A program made the position numbers and the translations under genes. A DNA stretch of 64,000 nt from Takakia lepidozioides (Eukaryota > Streptophyta > Takakiopsida > Takakiales > Takakiaceae). A model generated the notes under the pieces. That model was not told the origin of the DNA and did no database searches. It saw only the letters and a program-made list of their open reading frames with translations. The number at the start of each line of letters is the position of its first letter. Positions within the stretch are counted from its first letter, which is position 1. Below, piece by piece: positions 54,160 to 64,000 of this stretch. The stretch spans positions 62,416,756 through 62,480,755 of the forward strand of contig CM060731.1 in NCBI GenBank assembly GCA_030704615.1. The letters run 5' to 3'.

Positions 54160-55600
54160 AGTGTGATAGTTTACAAAATTGAGCAGTCCCTGTGAACCGT
54201 GACTATGTACCACCTGTGAAGGACATAACAGAGACGGTGGCCTACCATCAGCAGTAGTCCTTGCACTTGAAAATACTCCCATGTGTCCCAACCCCGTCCC
54301 CTGCCTTCCACCACCTGCACGTCTCTACCATTCTGGAGACTATAATTACTGATTTTCTTCCTCTGCCTCTGCTCATGCTTCCGCACACCTCAAGCTAATC
54401 CCATGTTTCCCTCGTCTCTTTATCCGCAACCCTCCCCTACTCCACAAGACTAGAACATACACTGCAGCGAATTCGATTTTTGCCCGTAGTGGGTTTCCAG
54501 CTCTCTGACCTCTGCGAATAGGACCAATGGACCGCTGGGCCCCGAATCATGGGGACTCTAAATAGATCTGGCAAAAAAGTAGACAATTCCTTGACACGAT
54601 AACTGGGCAAGTCAAGACGGAGTCCCAATCAATGTCTTGGAGAGAAAGAATGTAAATCAGAAGCACATGAGTTGTTACGTACTGGCGGGTGGGCGAGATA
54701 GCAGACGTGATTTTAAGAGAGCCAGGGTCATTCGCCTGCCTACCATGCCCTTCGTCCAGCTGTTACCAACTCCATTACAGGTTTCACTTGAAAATGAATC
54801 TCGAGCACCCCTCTGCCGACCTTTCTTCACCAAACAACGATCTCACCATCGCAACTGCGTACCCATACCTCCCTCTCCCCCTGTCACCCACCAAGAGCTT
54901 TAAACCCGAAACAATTCAGCCTACAATTCTGACGTTTTCCCACTCGGCCATCTCTCACCAATCTCGCGAAGCTTTTCTTCTACTCAATACGACAAGCTTG
55001 AGATCTTCCACCTTCCATGCCGAGTCCGCCCCCGACATGAATCTCAAGAAACCCAGATTCCCATATGACCTAAATATCAAATATAATCACCTATCGATGT
55101 CCTTTCCGAAGTAAGTACATACAATTTCAGTCGCGCAAAGCACTGCGTCCTAATTTCTTGAGGCACGAATGCGTGGGGGGGTATTAAGATTAACTTTAAC
55201 ACCATCAATCCCGAATGAATGTTGGGGGATCCAGTTGGAGGCTAAATCTCTTTGACAGGTTCCAATCCAGGCACCACGTGTTGAAGTTGTACCTTCGCCA
55301 CTTTTGCGAATGGGAGGGTACAAACCTAGAATTTTGAATCTCGGACAGAGTCGCAGGCTTGAGAATCCATGTTAGTGACCAGTGCTGGAATCTTCTCGAT
55401 GGACAGGAGAACACAGCAAGGAGAGAGCGCTTCGAGTGTTGAGGAAGATATGGACTGCAACGACTGCCTCCAACTTCTCCAGTGTTGAGTAAGATGTTGC
55501 GAATTATAGCGAATGCAATGAGTTCCTCTAACGGGAGGCTGCCAGGGGTTGCTTTGAGCCAGCCATTCCCCGGTTGTCTTAGCAAGGGAACAGAGGAATG
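54160..55600. other. Intergenic between divergent PPR and RecG genes
   Basis: Likely contains both promoters. The 141-codon plus-strand frame at 54689-55114 is Ser/Pro/Thr-rich and unassigned; it could be a 5' exon but nothing supports that. Confidence 0.4.
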
Positions 55601-55607
55601 CAAAAAA

Positions 55608-55958
55608 ATGGCGGGGATCGCTACCTGTTCAGCAACACAAGCGGTTTCCGTTTTGAATTCCGTTTTGAATCCAATTTCCCAGAGTCTTGGTTACTGTGCG
55701 TCGCCTTGGCACAGGGACTCCTGTTATTTTAGGAGGCTGAGGATTTTGAGAAGATGCAACAACTGTCGTTTGCTCACGAGTCCAAATTGCTCACCTTCAC
55801 CACTTGGATTCAATGCTGCTTCGTGTAGTCGGTTTCTGCTTGGGAAATTTCCAGGTCTTCCCCTAATCCATCTTGGTTTCTCTACTGCCAATCTTAGTTT
55901 CCTCGTATTTGTGCTTAATTTTTCGGATATCTACACTTCACTTCATGATGACTACTAG
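55608..55958 (+). CDS. Possible first exon of the RecG gene (targeting peptide)
   Basis: From the ATG at 55608 the frame reads MAGIATCSATQAVSVLNSVL and then a Ser/Arg-rich stretch with few acids, the composition of an organelle transit peptide. The donor site was not fixed. Assignment to the RecG gene depends only on position and composition. Confidence 0.35.
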   Translation: MAGIATCSATQAVSVLNSVLNPISQSLGYCASPWHRDSCYFRRLRILRRCNNCRLLTSPNCSPSPLGFNAASCSRFLLGKFPGLPLIHLGFSTANLSFLVFVLNFSDIYTSLHDDY

Positions 55959-56440
55959 GAAGGCTGTTTTAAGGGCCCAGACATTTGGGAGTTTGGAGTT
56001 CGTTGTTCCAATCGCCTGTCTAGCGGCCATGGGCAGCTTGCCCCAAGATTTTTCCTTCCTACTAAGCCCCAGCTTGAGCCCTAAGCCCCACATGTAGTGG
56101 TGGACCAGGACATGGCTTTGGAAAATCCACCTTACTGACAGAACACTGATGGCACTAGTAGACCGCCACTTAGATATTCAATACATCCAAGCGGTGACAT
56201 GAGAATTAAGCTGTTGTGAACACGGCAATCTGATTCCCTCAATGCAATGTCTGGATGGAGAGAAAAATTTGAAAGTTTATTACCAAAGTAAAGCTGTGGT
56301 TTGCTTGGGTTTGAGGGTTTAAGGTCAGTCTTGGAGTATCTTGTTTGCAGGAGGGTCTAACTCTAATCTAAATCCCGTAGTTCTTTTCTTGACCACTACA
56401 GAAGGTATACTTCTGAAGCCGTCTTTCTTTGTCTGTGCAG

Positions 56441-59400
56441 GAAGGGCTGTTTATGATCCCGTAACCATCGCCTGTGCACCTTGTTCATTTGTGACTCATT
56501 TGGAGCCCAATACGAATGCTGTGCGGTCTCGTGTTGACTCCGCTGTCGAAATACTTACCCCGGTAAATATTCAATAGTGGAGGGGGAGAAAGAGAGTGGG
56601 GGAGAGGTTCGCCACAGAGAGTCTCATGACCAGATACATGTTTGTCTGACAAACTAATGCATCAGTTTGTCTGTTATACACAATATGTGTCACTGCTGGT
56701 TTATTACCATCTGATGGCATCTATTGGCAGGCACTTGATGATGGGAAGTTGCTGAAGGCAATGGTGTATGAAGCACAGCATGGGTTCTCAAATGTATCTG
56801 GAATATCCACACGGTAACCCCCTGGATTATACACTCCGCTGATGTATGAATTTCTTTCACCATCAATTGTCTTTTATGTTTCTTCCTACAGTTCTGCTTC
56901 TGAGCCAATGACCCACCTTTTGCATTTGTCTGGTTGGTAGGCAGTGTACGTCACCTCCCCCCATTGTGCTTTCTTTCTCCCATGGGCCCGTTGAGCTACA
57001 TGTGGTCATAGAAATTCCTGTGTTCATTTTCTCTTGGGGACCTCCTGTGGACAGTCTAATAATTTCCTCCTCTCTTTCTTTCTTTCTCTCTTTCTTTCTT
57101 TTCGCGGACGTTATAAAGTACCATTTCATTTCATTTCTCTTTGTCACACAAACTGTGCATGGGGTCTATGGCCACAGGCTACGGCCCACAGCATCTTACC
57201 TTTGTCACAATTGGACTGGAATGAACCTTGGTAGTATGATGTCAATATCCCAGCACCTAGATTAGTTCTCAGTTACCTGTATCCAGATGGTCAGCGTGCA
57301 AGTGCTCTGGCAATTTGGGTTGAGTCTCAGGTACTCCTGGGCTTAAGCCCCGCAACCAGCTGTGGGAGTGGCATATGGGAGACTCTTGCATATTGTAAGG
57401 AATGATCAAGTCGATGACTACATTCTCTCTCCCTCTCTCTCTCTCATGTTTTCTTCCATTTTGTCCCATAAGCTCTATGAGCTTTATGCGGACGTTATAA
57501 AGCACCATTTCATTTCATTTCTCTCTCTCTCTCTCTCATAAACTAAGAAGCCTACCTTTGAACAGCAAATAGATGCAGAGAGGAACGAGGGATTGCAATT
57601 CCCTGTTGTGTGGGCAACCTGAAGACAATATTCATTTTCTGATTCATTGTCCTGGGTTCTCATGAGAGAGACGCCCTCTTCAAATCCATCAAGGGAATTG
57701 TGCCTGAACCCCTGTTTACCAACTTTGAAAGTCTCGAGGCTGAGCCTAACAGCCCAGGCCCTTTTGGGGCCTAGGTATTGGGCAAACCACTCCCTTTGTG
57801 TTCAGCTCAAACTGAGCGCAGGGTCAATGGCACAAGGCTACGGCAAACAACGTCTTCTGAGTACATTCTCTCTATCTCATAAACCCTGGTGGGTGCAAAC
57901 CTCACAATAGGCTTGGGAGGGTAAGTTTACCGCGGGATGCTAACGTTCGCAAGGGAACGCGTACATTCTCTCTACCTCATCCCACCCTCCTTTCGCAAGT
58001 CAGCATTGTGCAATTTTGCACTCTTTTCTGGTTCTTCTCTGCTTCCATTAGTGTTAGCTGGACCATGTCCATGGAGGCTTGTTGAGGGTGTGTAATACTC
58101 TGCACTTTTTTCATGCTCCAGATTTGGCGACTTCTTAGTTTCACAGCTTTCACTTCGTTCGTCCATGGCTGGTGGCTCCTTTTCATCTTTGGAGGATGAT
58201 GCCAAGCTGTATGATCAGATGGCCTCTGTGGATCGTGCTCATCTACTGGACAGAGTATGCCTGCAAATCACCAAGTAAATGTTTTTTGCAGAGATCGTGA
58301 TTTCTTGTAATCATCATGTGAGTTGAGTGCATTTTCCCATTGCCAGCTTTTGTCCTGCTGTCCAACTTGTTGTTTCCAATTTAAGGTTGTAAGGGATGGA
58401 CACATTTTCCCCTGAAGGTTTTTAGATTCAATTTGGAAGTAGGCAATCTTGCAAGATATATGAGTACGGCTGAATTGTGACAATGCGTCATTTTGGCAGG
58501 TGGCTCAAGTCATGGGTTTTCTTGACATTCAGGATCTGATGATTCATCATGTTGCTTTAAGAGAGGCTAGCCAAGATCTTCAAGAACCTCCGAAAAGAAC
58601 ACTCGCGAAGCAGTCTGGAACTGCAACTAGGGGAGTCGAAAGTAAACTGTCTTCAGATCAAAGGCAAGGAGGAGAGGATGGAGAGGGCGATGGGTGCCAA
58701 CGTAGCACACAACAAGCCTCCTTGAAACCATTGCCTTCTGGGATTGTGTTTGGAAGTAGCGAGCCAGTGGAGCTATACAACCCAACAGCGAATGGCACAT
58801 CAAACTCAGGTTTAGATGCAAGTTCCGCTGGCTGTAATGATGGCATTTCTGCGGGTATGTCTGATTGTCAGGTAGGAGCGGTTCACGAGAAAGTGGTCCG
58901 ACAAGCTAGGAAGAAAGTTACAAAAACTTCGGTGGGTGGCCGGTCCATTCGGACTCGAACAAACGGTGACCACGCTGTTGTCTTGGACCGCCAAAGCTCC
59001 CACACAGTAGCACTAGGAGCGAAGATACATACAGAAAGATGTGATGTGTACAAAGACTATGTGCTTGACACACCTGTGAGTGTTCTCAAGGATTTCTCGT
59101 CTTACCAACGCTCTCGACTGGATGAAAACGGTTTCCATACTGTGAGTGATCCTCAACCCTCTCATCATCTCGTTATCTATTTCACATCGGATTACACTGC
59201 AGTTGTGACTTGAGTTATGTTTGAGCCAAGTTGAAGAAGCCCCTCTTAGGTTGGTATTTGCATGTATTTAGTGGCAAGTTGTTCTCAACTTGTCTGTGCT
59301 TGTCTTTGTACATGTGGGTCAGTTCTCAATGCACAGATACAAAAGACAGGTATTCAATCAACCCTTGGATTGAGTGTGCAGGTCCGGAAGCTGCTCCAGC

Positions 59401-62400
59401 ACTTTCCACGGGCATATGTGAACTTCCAGCAGGCAGGACAGAAAGTGGAGGACGGGCTGCACCTCAGTTTTGTGGGAACAATAACTTCATCCAAGTAATT
59501 ATTCCATTGCTGCTGGACTCGGTATAATATAGTTGTAAATATAATGAATTACGATTTGGTAAACTGATTTTTATTACTGTCAACTGTGAAATGTAGCTGT
59601 CATATGCACGTCTGTTGGCTGAGATCACTCGCTTTGTCCTGATTCCTCACTACCTTGCTCCACTGGATGATATCACTGCAATGTCCCCCGCTTCTCTCTG
59701 GAGCAAAAGAGAAAGTAAGAACCTTTTCTTTGCAAGTGATCCTCTCTGAAGAAACTAGATAGAAAGTTTGGTTTTGCAAGAAAATCCTTCCTCTTGTATG
59801 CTCTCAGTTTGAACGTTCAACAGTACTATATTGCAAAATGCTGTATCTCAGTGTAGAAACACAGAGCTGTTATACAGGTTTCAGGAGTAGCTGTGTGATA
59901 ATCAGTTACAGCTCCCTTAGGATCATAACCTTAATTTTATCAAAATTTTGACCTGCTGATTTCTAGCTCGCACATGGGGGAACAGAGGTATTCGACTGGG
60001 GCCCAGCTTGGCTATGGTTGAGGTGGTCGTCAAGAGCAAAGTGGATTTGGAGCAGTCCCCAGATGAGAATGGAGATTATGAGGAGGAAGATTCAGCAAAG
60101 GAAAGAAAGATTGTATTTCTCCACCTCAAAAAGTTTTTCCGGGGTGCTCGGTTTACAAACCCATGGTTTCTGAACAAGATGTCAAGCAAAAACCCTGTGT
60201 CTGCTCAAGTGGCAGTCAGTGGTAAGGTGCGAATCCTTTGTAGTATCTTAAATTGTGTCAAATGTCGTTACTTCATAAGATCCCATCACAAGCCTTTTGG
60301 AGTATGATTGGTGTCTCATGCAATGCTTGCTAACCTGAGGAGCTGCCTCCATAGTTTGGGAAGTACATGAGTCTACGTACGCAATGTGATTCTTAAGTCG
60401 GAGGAAAATCATGGTGTCCTCTGGGCCACTTGGATGGATCTTTCTGTCTCTCTTTTTATATTCATTTTATGTGTTAAAAGACAAAATGGCCAAGACCCTG
60501 GATCAAACTTTCTTAGAAAATAGAGGTTCCTGGTCCTTGGCAGTGGCCTTCAGCTATGAGGAGACGAAGTGTTTTAGCAGCTTCGTATGAGGCACTCTGT
60601 CCCTGAGTGACGTTTGCGATAGTCTGATAAATTCTTTTGGTTGTCTTGTGGTTACACTCTCTCCACTGCCTTTGGTTGTGATGAGTTTCTTTCTTTCCTT
60701 CTCTCTTCTGCTCCCCCCTCAGCCCTCTGGGCATCTCAGGAACAGAATTGCTGTCTGTTTGTCTGTCTACTTCCTCTCTTACATAAAAACACTTTGTAAC
60801 AGGTGAAAGCATTGCCTCTAGAAGATCATTTTGAAATAAGGGAGTACAATCTGGAGTTTTGGGACCGCGACAGCGATGATCCTGGATTGGTTGCTAGCAC
60901 CAGTGAGGAAAAATCAGAGTTGGAGATGACTGGGAAGCCTTATCCTGTCTATTCAGCTAAAGGCGGACTCCAGCCCAAGACGATTGAGTTTTGCATTCAA
61001 AGGTTGTAATGCAGTATGTTATGAAAAGCTTAGACATTGGAGATATGACTAGGCGCCTCACCCTGTCCAAGAAACTACATACTATGAGGCCGAAGTAGCA
61101 GGGTGAGAGGGAAAAGTTCAGGGAGGGACACAAGAGAGCAAGAGAGAACGTTGAGGGAGAAGCACAGACTGACGATCAGACTTCAGAGAGTAGCAAGTTT
61201 GTCATACATTTAGGCCGATTGAGTTCTCTTAAAGTGTTTTATCTCCATGTCCTTTCACATGGATGGCTTGTAGCTGCTAACTTTCTCAGCGAACAGATAC
61301 AACTAAACTTCGTGGCTGTGATAAACTCATACCAGGATACTGCCAGAGCTGCCTATGGACCTGGATCCTCTACCCAAAGATGTTCGGGAGAAGTGTGGGT
61401 TGGTTGAGCTACGGCAGGTATACCTCCGGCACCTCTATCTATCTATCGTGAAAATACTTGACAAATGTCTCTGTATTTTCTATAGGTCAGTAAGTTCACT
61501 AATCACTGACACTTTTGCACTGTACCGTCACAACAGCATTTCAATGGATACCAGAGTGAGGGCGATGTGCTTCTTGTCTCTACTATTTCTGTCAATGAGA
61601 TAGGAATACCATACTTGCCTATGCTAATTGTCAGGACCCTGCCGGACTAATTAATTTCTCTTGAAGAAGGGGTCCGGCATGCTTTTCTGGAATTTCTGAA
61701 AATCCGGCAGTGATCATGATAAATAATAAAAAAGCAGAACATTTGCATGTGTACATGCGTAGTGTAATGGTAACACGCAAGATTTTGGCAGGGCAGGTCT
61801 TGTGGCCAAATATGCATAACATTCGGCACTGGAAGGGCTATAATTTCAAATTATTCGGCAGCCTCTTTTTGGATTTAATTATTATCGGACAGCGTAGGCA
61901 GGTACGGTAATCAATGTGCTGGCATGGCAGGCATACTTGGGAATTCATACTCCGTCAGATGCAAAGCATGCCGAACAAGCTCGCCAAAGACTTGTATTCG
62001 ATGAGTTTCTCTACCTTCAGGTGACCAAAATTTATTCTCACGGAAGTGCTTACTGAAAGGAGGAGGTGTGGGCTGATGATGGTCTTGTGGCTACTGTAAT
62101 AGGACATTGGATTGCCTTACGGGATTTGGGCCAAGTCAGTCTGTTTAAAGGACCAACCACATGTTATTGAAGTGAGCTGAAGTGATATTGGTACGTGAGC
62201 TAATCGCAGCGTCATATGAACATTAAGGCTATTGCCTGGCTGCCATGGACAAAAAATACGGCTAAAACAGCCAGCTGAATGTATCTCGTTCGAGACAAAC
62301 TTGGTTGTGTTGTTTCTTAAGGGGAGGATGTGATAGAGCAACTCCAAGGCCAATACATCACACAGAATTCATTTCAGTCTTTCCTGCTGCATCATGGTCT

Positions 62401-64000
62401 GATTGACTGTAAGACCAGGGCCTCACAAGAGGGGCGGACTTTTGCAGTTGGGGTTGCTGCTGCAGAGACAACAACTGACTGAAAAATATCTGGGAGAGGT
62501 GGGGATGGCAAATGTGGCCGAGAGTGGCATGCTGGAGATGGAAAAATGGTCACCATTGGCCTTGAAGCTAATGCACTTGCTGCCATATTCGTTAACTCAG
62601 TCTCAGATCAGAGCAACTTCAGAAATTATGTGGGACCTTCAATCAGCTGTACCCATGAGCCGTCTTTTGCAGGTCAGTAACAATTAAATTCCACTCTTGA
62701 CATTCTTCACAGGTACAGACCAGATGTCCAGCTTTAGCGCCTCAGACGTTGTTCTCTTTCTTCTGCTAAACAACTCTGGATGCATAGCCTTTCTTTCCAG
62801 ATTCTTATTACTGCTGTGCTTGTGAGAGCAGATGTTTATTTTCTGAACTGATCATTCTCTTTGCAGGGGGATGTGGGATGTGGGAAGACCATTGTTGCAT
62901 TCCTTGCACTCCTTGAAGTTATTGATGCTGGCTACCAGGTCTGTTCCCTGGTTGTTGGAAAGTATTTTGCTTTTGGACTAGATTTCATTTTTTGAAGCAC
63001 GTGAAATTGTATGTATAGTAGTGTTTTCCAAAAGATTCGATCTGCTGTAAAGAGAAAAGAAAGATAAGTGGACATTGAAACAGACAGATTTAAGGCAAGA
63101 GGAAAACGATGATTTTCAAGGCAAGGAGAGAGAGAGCCAGGGGGGAAGCGACCAACCTATGTGGGTAAGTTGTACTCTGATGTGCGCTGTTTTGGACACA
63201 TAGGGAGCACTTATGGCACCCACGGAGTTTCTGGCATTCCAGCACCATGAAAGGATCACAGGCTGGTTGGAGATGTTGGAAGAAAAGGAGAGGCCACGGG
63301 TAGCTTTGTTGACGGGGTCCACCCCTTTAAGCAAAGCTCGCACTATTCGTAATGTATGATTCCCCTCCTGTTGCTATCATTCCCTAACTAACCGGCCTCT
63401 TTCCCCTTTCAACAGCATAATGCTCGTGCTCTGCACTTTTCTCTCTCTGGGTCCCTCTGCTCTGTCTTCCCTCCAGCGGAATCCAGGTGGAGCTGAATTT
63501 TGTGATGGACTGCAGGGATTGGAGAGTGGGGAGATTTCTTTGGCAGTTGGGACCCACAGTTTGATATCAGATAGTGTCAGATTTGCCAGTCTTGGTTTGG
63601 CCGTCGTTGATGAACAGCATCGCTTCGGGGTCGCTCAGCGTGGTCGCCTCAATAACAAGGTGCGTGTCTCTCTGTGGGCTTCTTCTGTACACTCTTAAGT
63701 CCATTTCTTTCATTTTTCTTCCCCATGGACTCTGAGGCCTCCCCTGTTGCTGTAAGCTTTCCACCTCTTTTGAGGGCGTTGGTCACCTAATTTGTTGGTT
63801 CTCATACCCTGGGGATTGAGATGGAGCGATGGAATGGCACACCCCCTGACCTTAGAATTGTTGGTGTGTACCACCCAGGAAGTAGAAACGGTACCATTAA
63901 TTTTCACTGTCTATGAGATCTCATAACTTTATCTCCTTAGCGACTCTGAATCTTCTCTGAGGCCATCAGCTGTAAGGACCAGAAGTGCTCTGCAGCTTAC
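56441..64000 (+). CDS. RECG1: Organellar RecG-like DNA helicase, 5' and central exons
   Basis: Homologous to plant chloroplast/mitochondrial RecG, which remodels forks and suppresses recombination between short repeats. Confident exons: 58147 (or ATG 58165)-58254, 58500-59141, 59382-59494, 59986-60226, 60803-61002, 61336-61417, 61931-62020, 62448-62672, 62867-62938, 63204-63353 and 63516-63659; all phases agree. Landmarks: TVRKLLQHFPRAY and FLHLKKFFRGARF (wedge/OB region), EDHFEIREYN, LVFDEFLYLQ, HLLPYSLTQSQIRATSEI, Walker A GDVGCGKTIVAFL, motif Ia MAPTE, LLTGST, and motif II VVDEQHRFG (DEQH). Earlier tentative exons are 56441-56562, 56731-56813 and 56892-56933. Motifs IV-VI lie beyond the window. 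LINE debris occupies an intron at 57000-57900. Confidence 0.85.
57060..57190 (+). repeat. Family-X tail followed by a LINE tail
   Basis: A TTTC-rich tract leads into GCGGACGTTATAAAGTACC-ATTTCATTTC (57104-57137), directly followed by a diverged LINE tail (GGGGTCTATGGCCACAGGCT, 57158-57177). Confidence 0.6.
57445..57880 (+). mobile_element. Family-X tail plus 5'-truncated LINE in (TC)n
   Basis: 57445-57520 is the family-X tail (TTTTGTCCCATAAGCTCTAT and following). A (TC)n tract follows, and from about 57547 a copy of the LINE 3' end matching 50104-50544, with a deletion of about 110 bases near 57787. It ends CTTCTGAGTACATTCTCTC. It lies in an intron of the RecG gene. Confidence 0.8.

Noticed and set aside
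59595-59720. Possible RecG exon reading SYARLLAEITRFVLIPHYLA
   Set aside because: Including it breaks the phase between 59494 and 59986, which join perfectly as SSK-GIRLGPS without it; no RecG similarity.
61740-61800. tRNA-like phrase GTAGTGTAATGGTAACACGC
   Set aside because: It resembles a D-arm/A-box but has no B-box, T-arm or pairing acceptor stem within the next 80 bases.

Overview
The window is nuclear DNA of a land plant, most probably a fern or another seed-free plant. The evidence is intron-rich plant genes (a 14-exon MFS transporter, an organellar RecG helicase, Rab7), an intronless DYW-class PPR gene, and heavy loads of CACTA, Ty3/gypsy and LINE elements. An uninverted DNMT3-like cytosine methyltransferase family, which flowering plants lack, also points away from angiosperms. 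There are no bacterial-style operons, CRISPR arrays or rRNA genes. All gene models below were built by eye from splice sites and remembered family motifs.

Layout. 0-3.8 kb: Ty3/gypsy scraps and a broken CACTA (En/Spm) transposon gene on the minus strand. 4.8-10.4 kb: an apparently intact minus-strand MFS transporter of the HIAT/MFSD14 type; 14 exons join in frame to 433 codons. 12.7-16.6 kb: a tRNA-like SINE, a LINE zinc-binding remnant, a retroelement gag remnant and a dUTPase-like fragment. 16.7-19.2 kb: a roughly 100-bp tandem repeat and a long GC-rich minisatellite.

19.27-32.95 kb is the most interesting part. Two decayed copies (A and B) of one Ty3/gypsy-like element lie tail to tail. 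Between protease and reverse transcriptase each encodes a complete C5-cytosine DNA methyltransferase domain with motifs I, IV, VI, VIII and X in canonical order, resembling DNMT3. In copy B protease plus methyltransferase lie in one intact 827-codon frame. Both copies share two in-frame UAG codons, one at the gag-pol border and one between methyltransferase and RT. The second sits in a UAG-CAA-CCA context that fits the plant-virus readthrough consensus. The gag segment of copy A is inverted in place, next to a perfect palindrome.

33-40.7 kb: an unrecognised 268-codon frame, a truncated stearoyl-ACP-desaturase fragment, the 3' exons of a broken Rab7 gene, and a 481-codon coiled-coil/ankyrin-like frame. 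40.8-45.4 kb: about five decayed tandem modules of an organellar single-stranded DNA-binding protein (OSB, PDF motif), interleaved with two PPR pseudogenes in opposite orientations. 45.49-50.54 kb: a full-length but disabled LINE between 15-bp target duplications in a (TC)n tract. 50.9-51.2 kb: Rab7 exons 1-2, same strand and right order relative to the exons 13 kb away. 52.1-54.2 kb: the DYW-type PPR gene. 55.6-64 kb: plus-strand RECG1-like helicase gene running off the window, with LINE debris in one intron.

Several genes here (DYW-PPR, RecG, OSB remnants) belong to families that maintain or edit organelle genomes, but nothing in the sequence shows that they act together.
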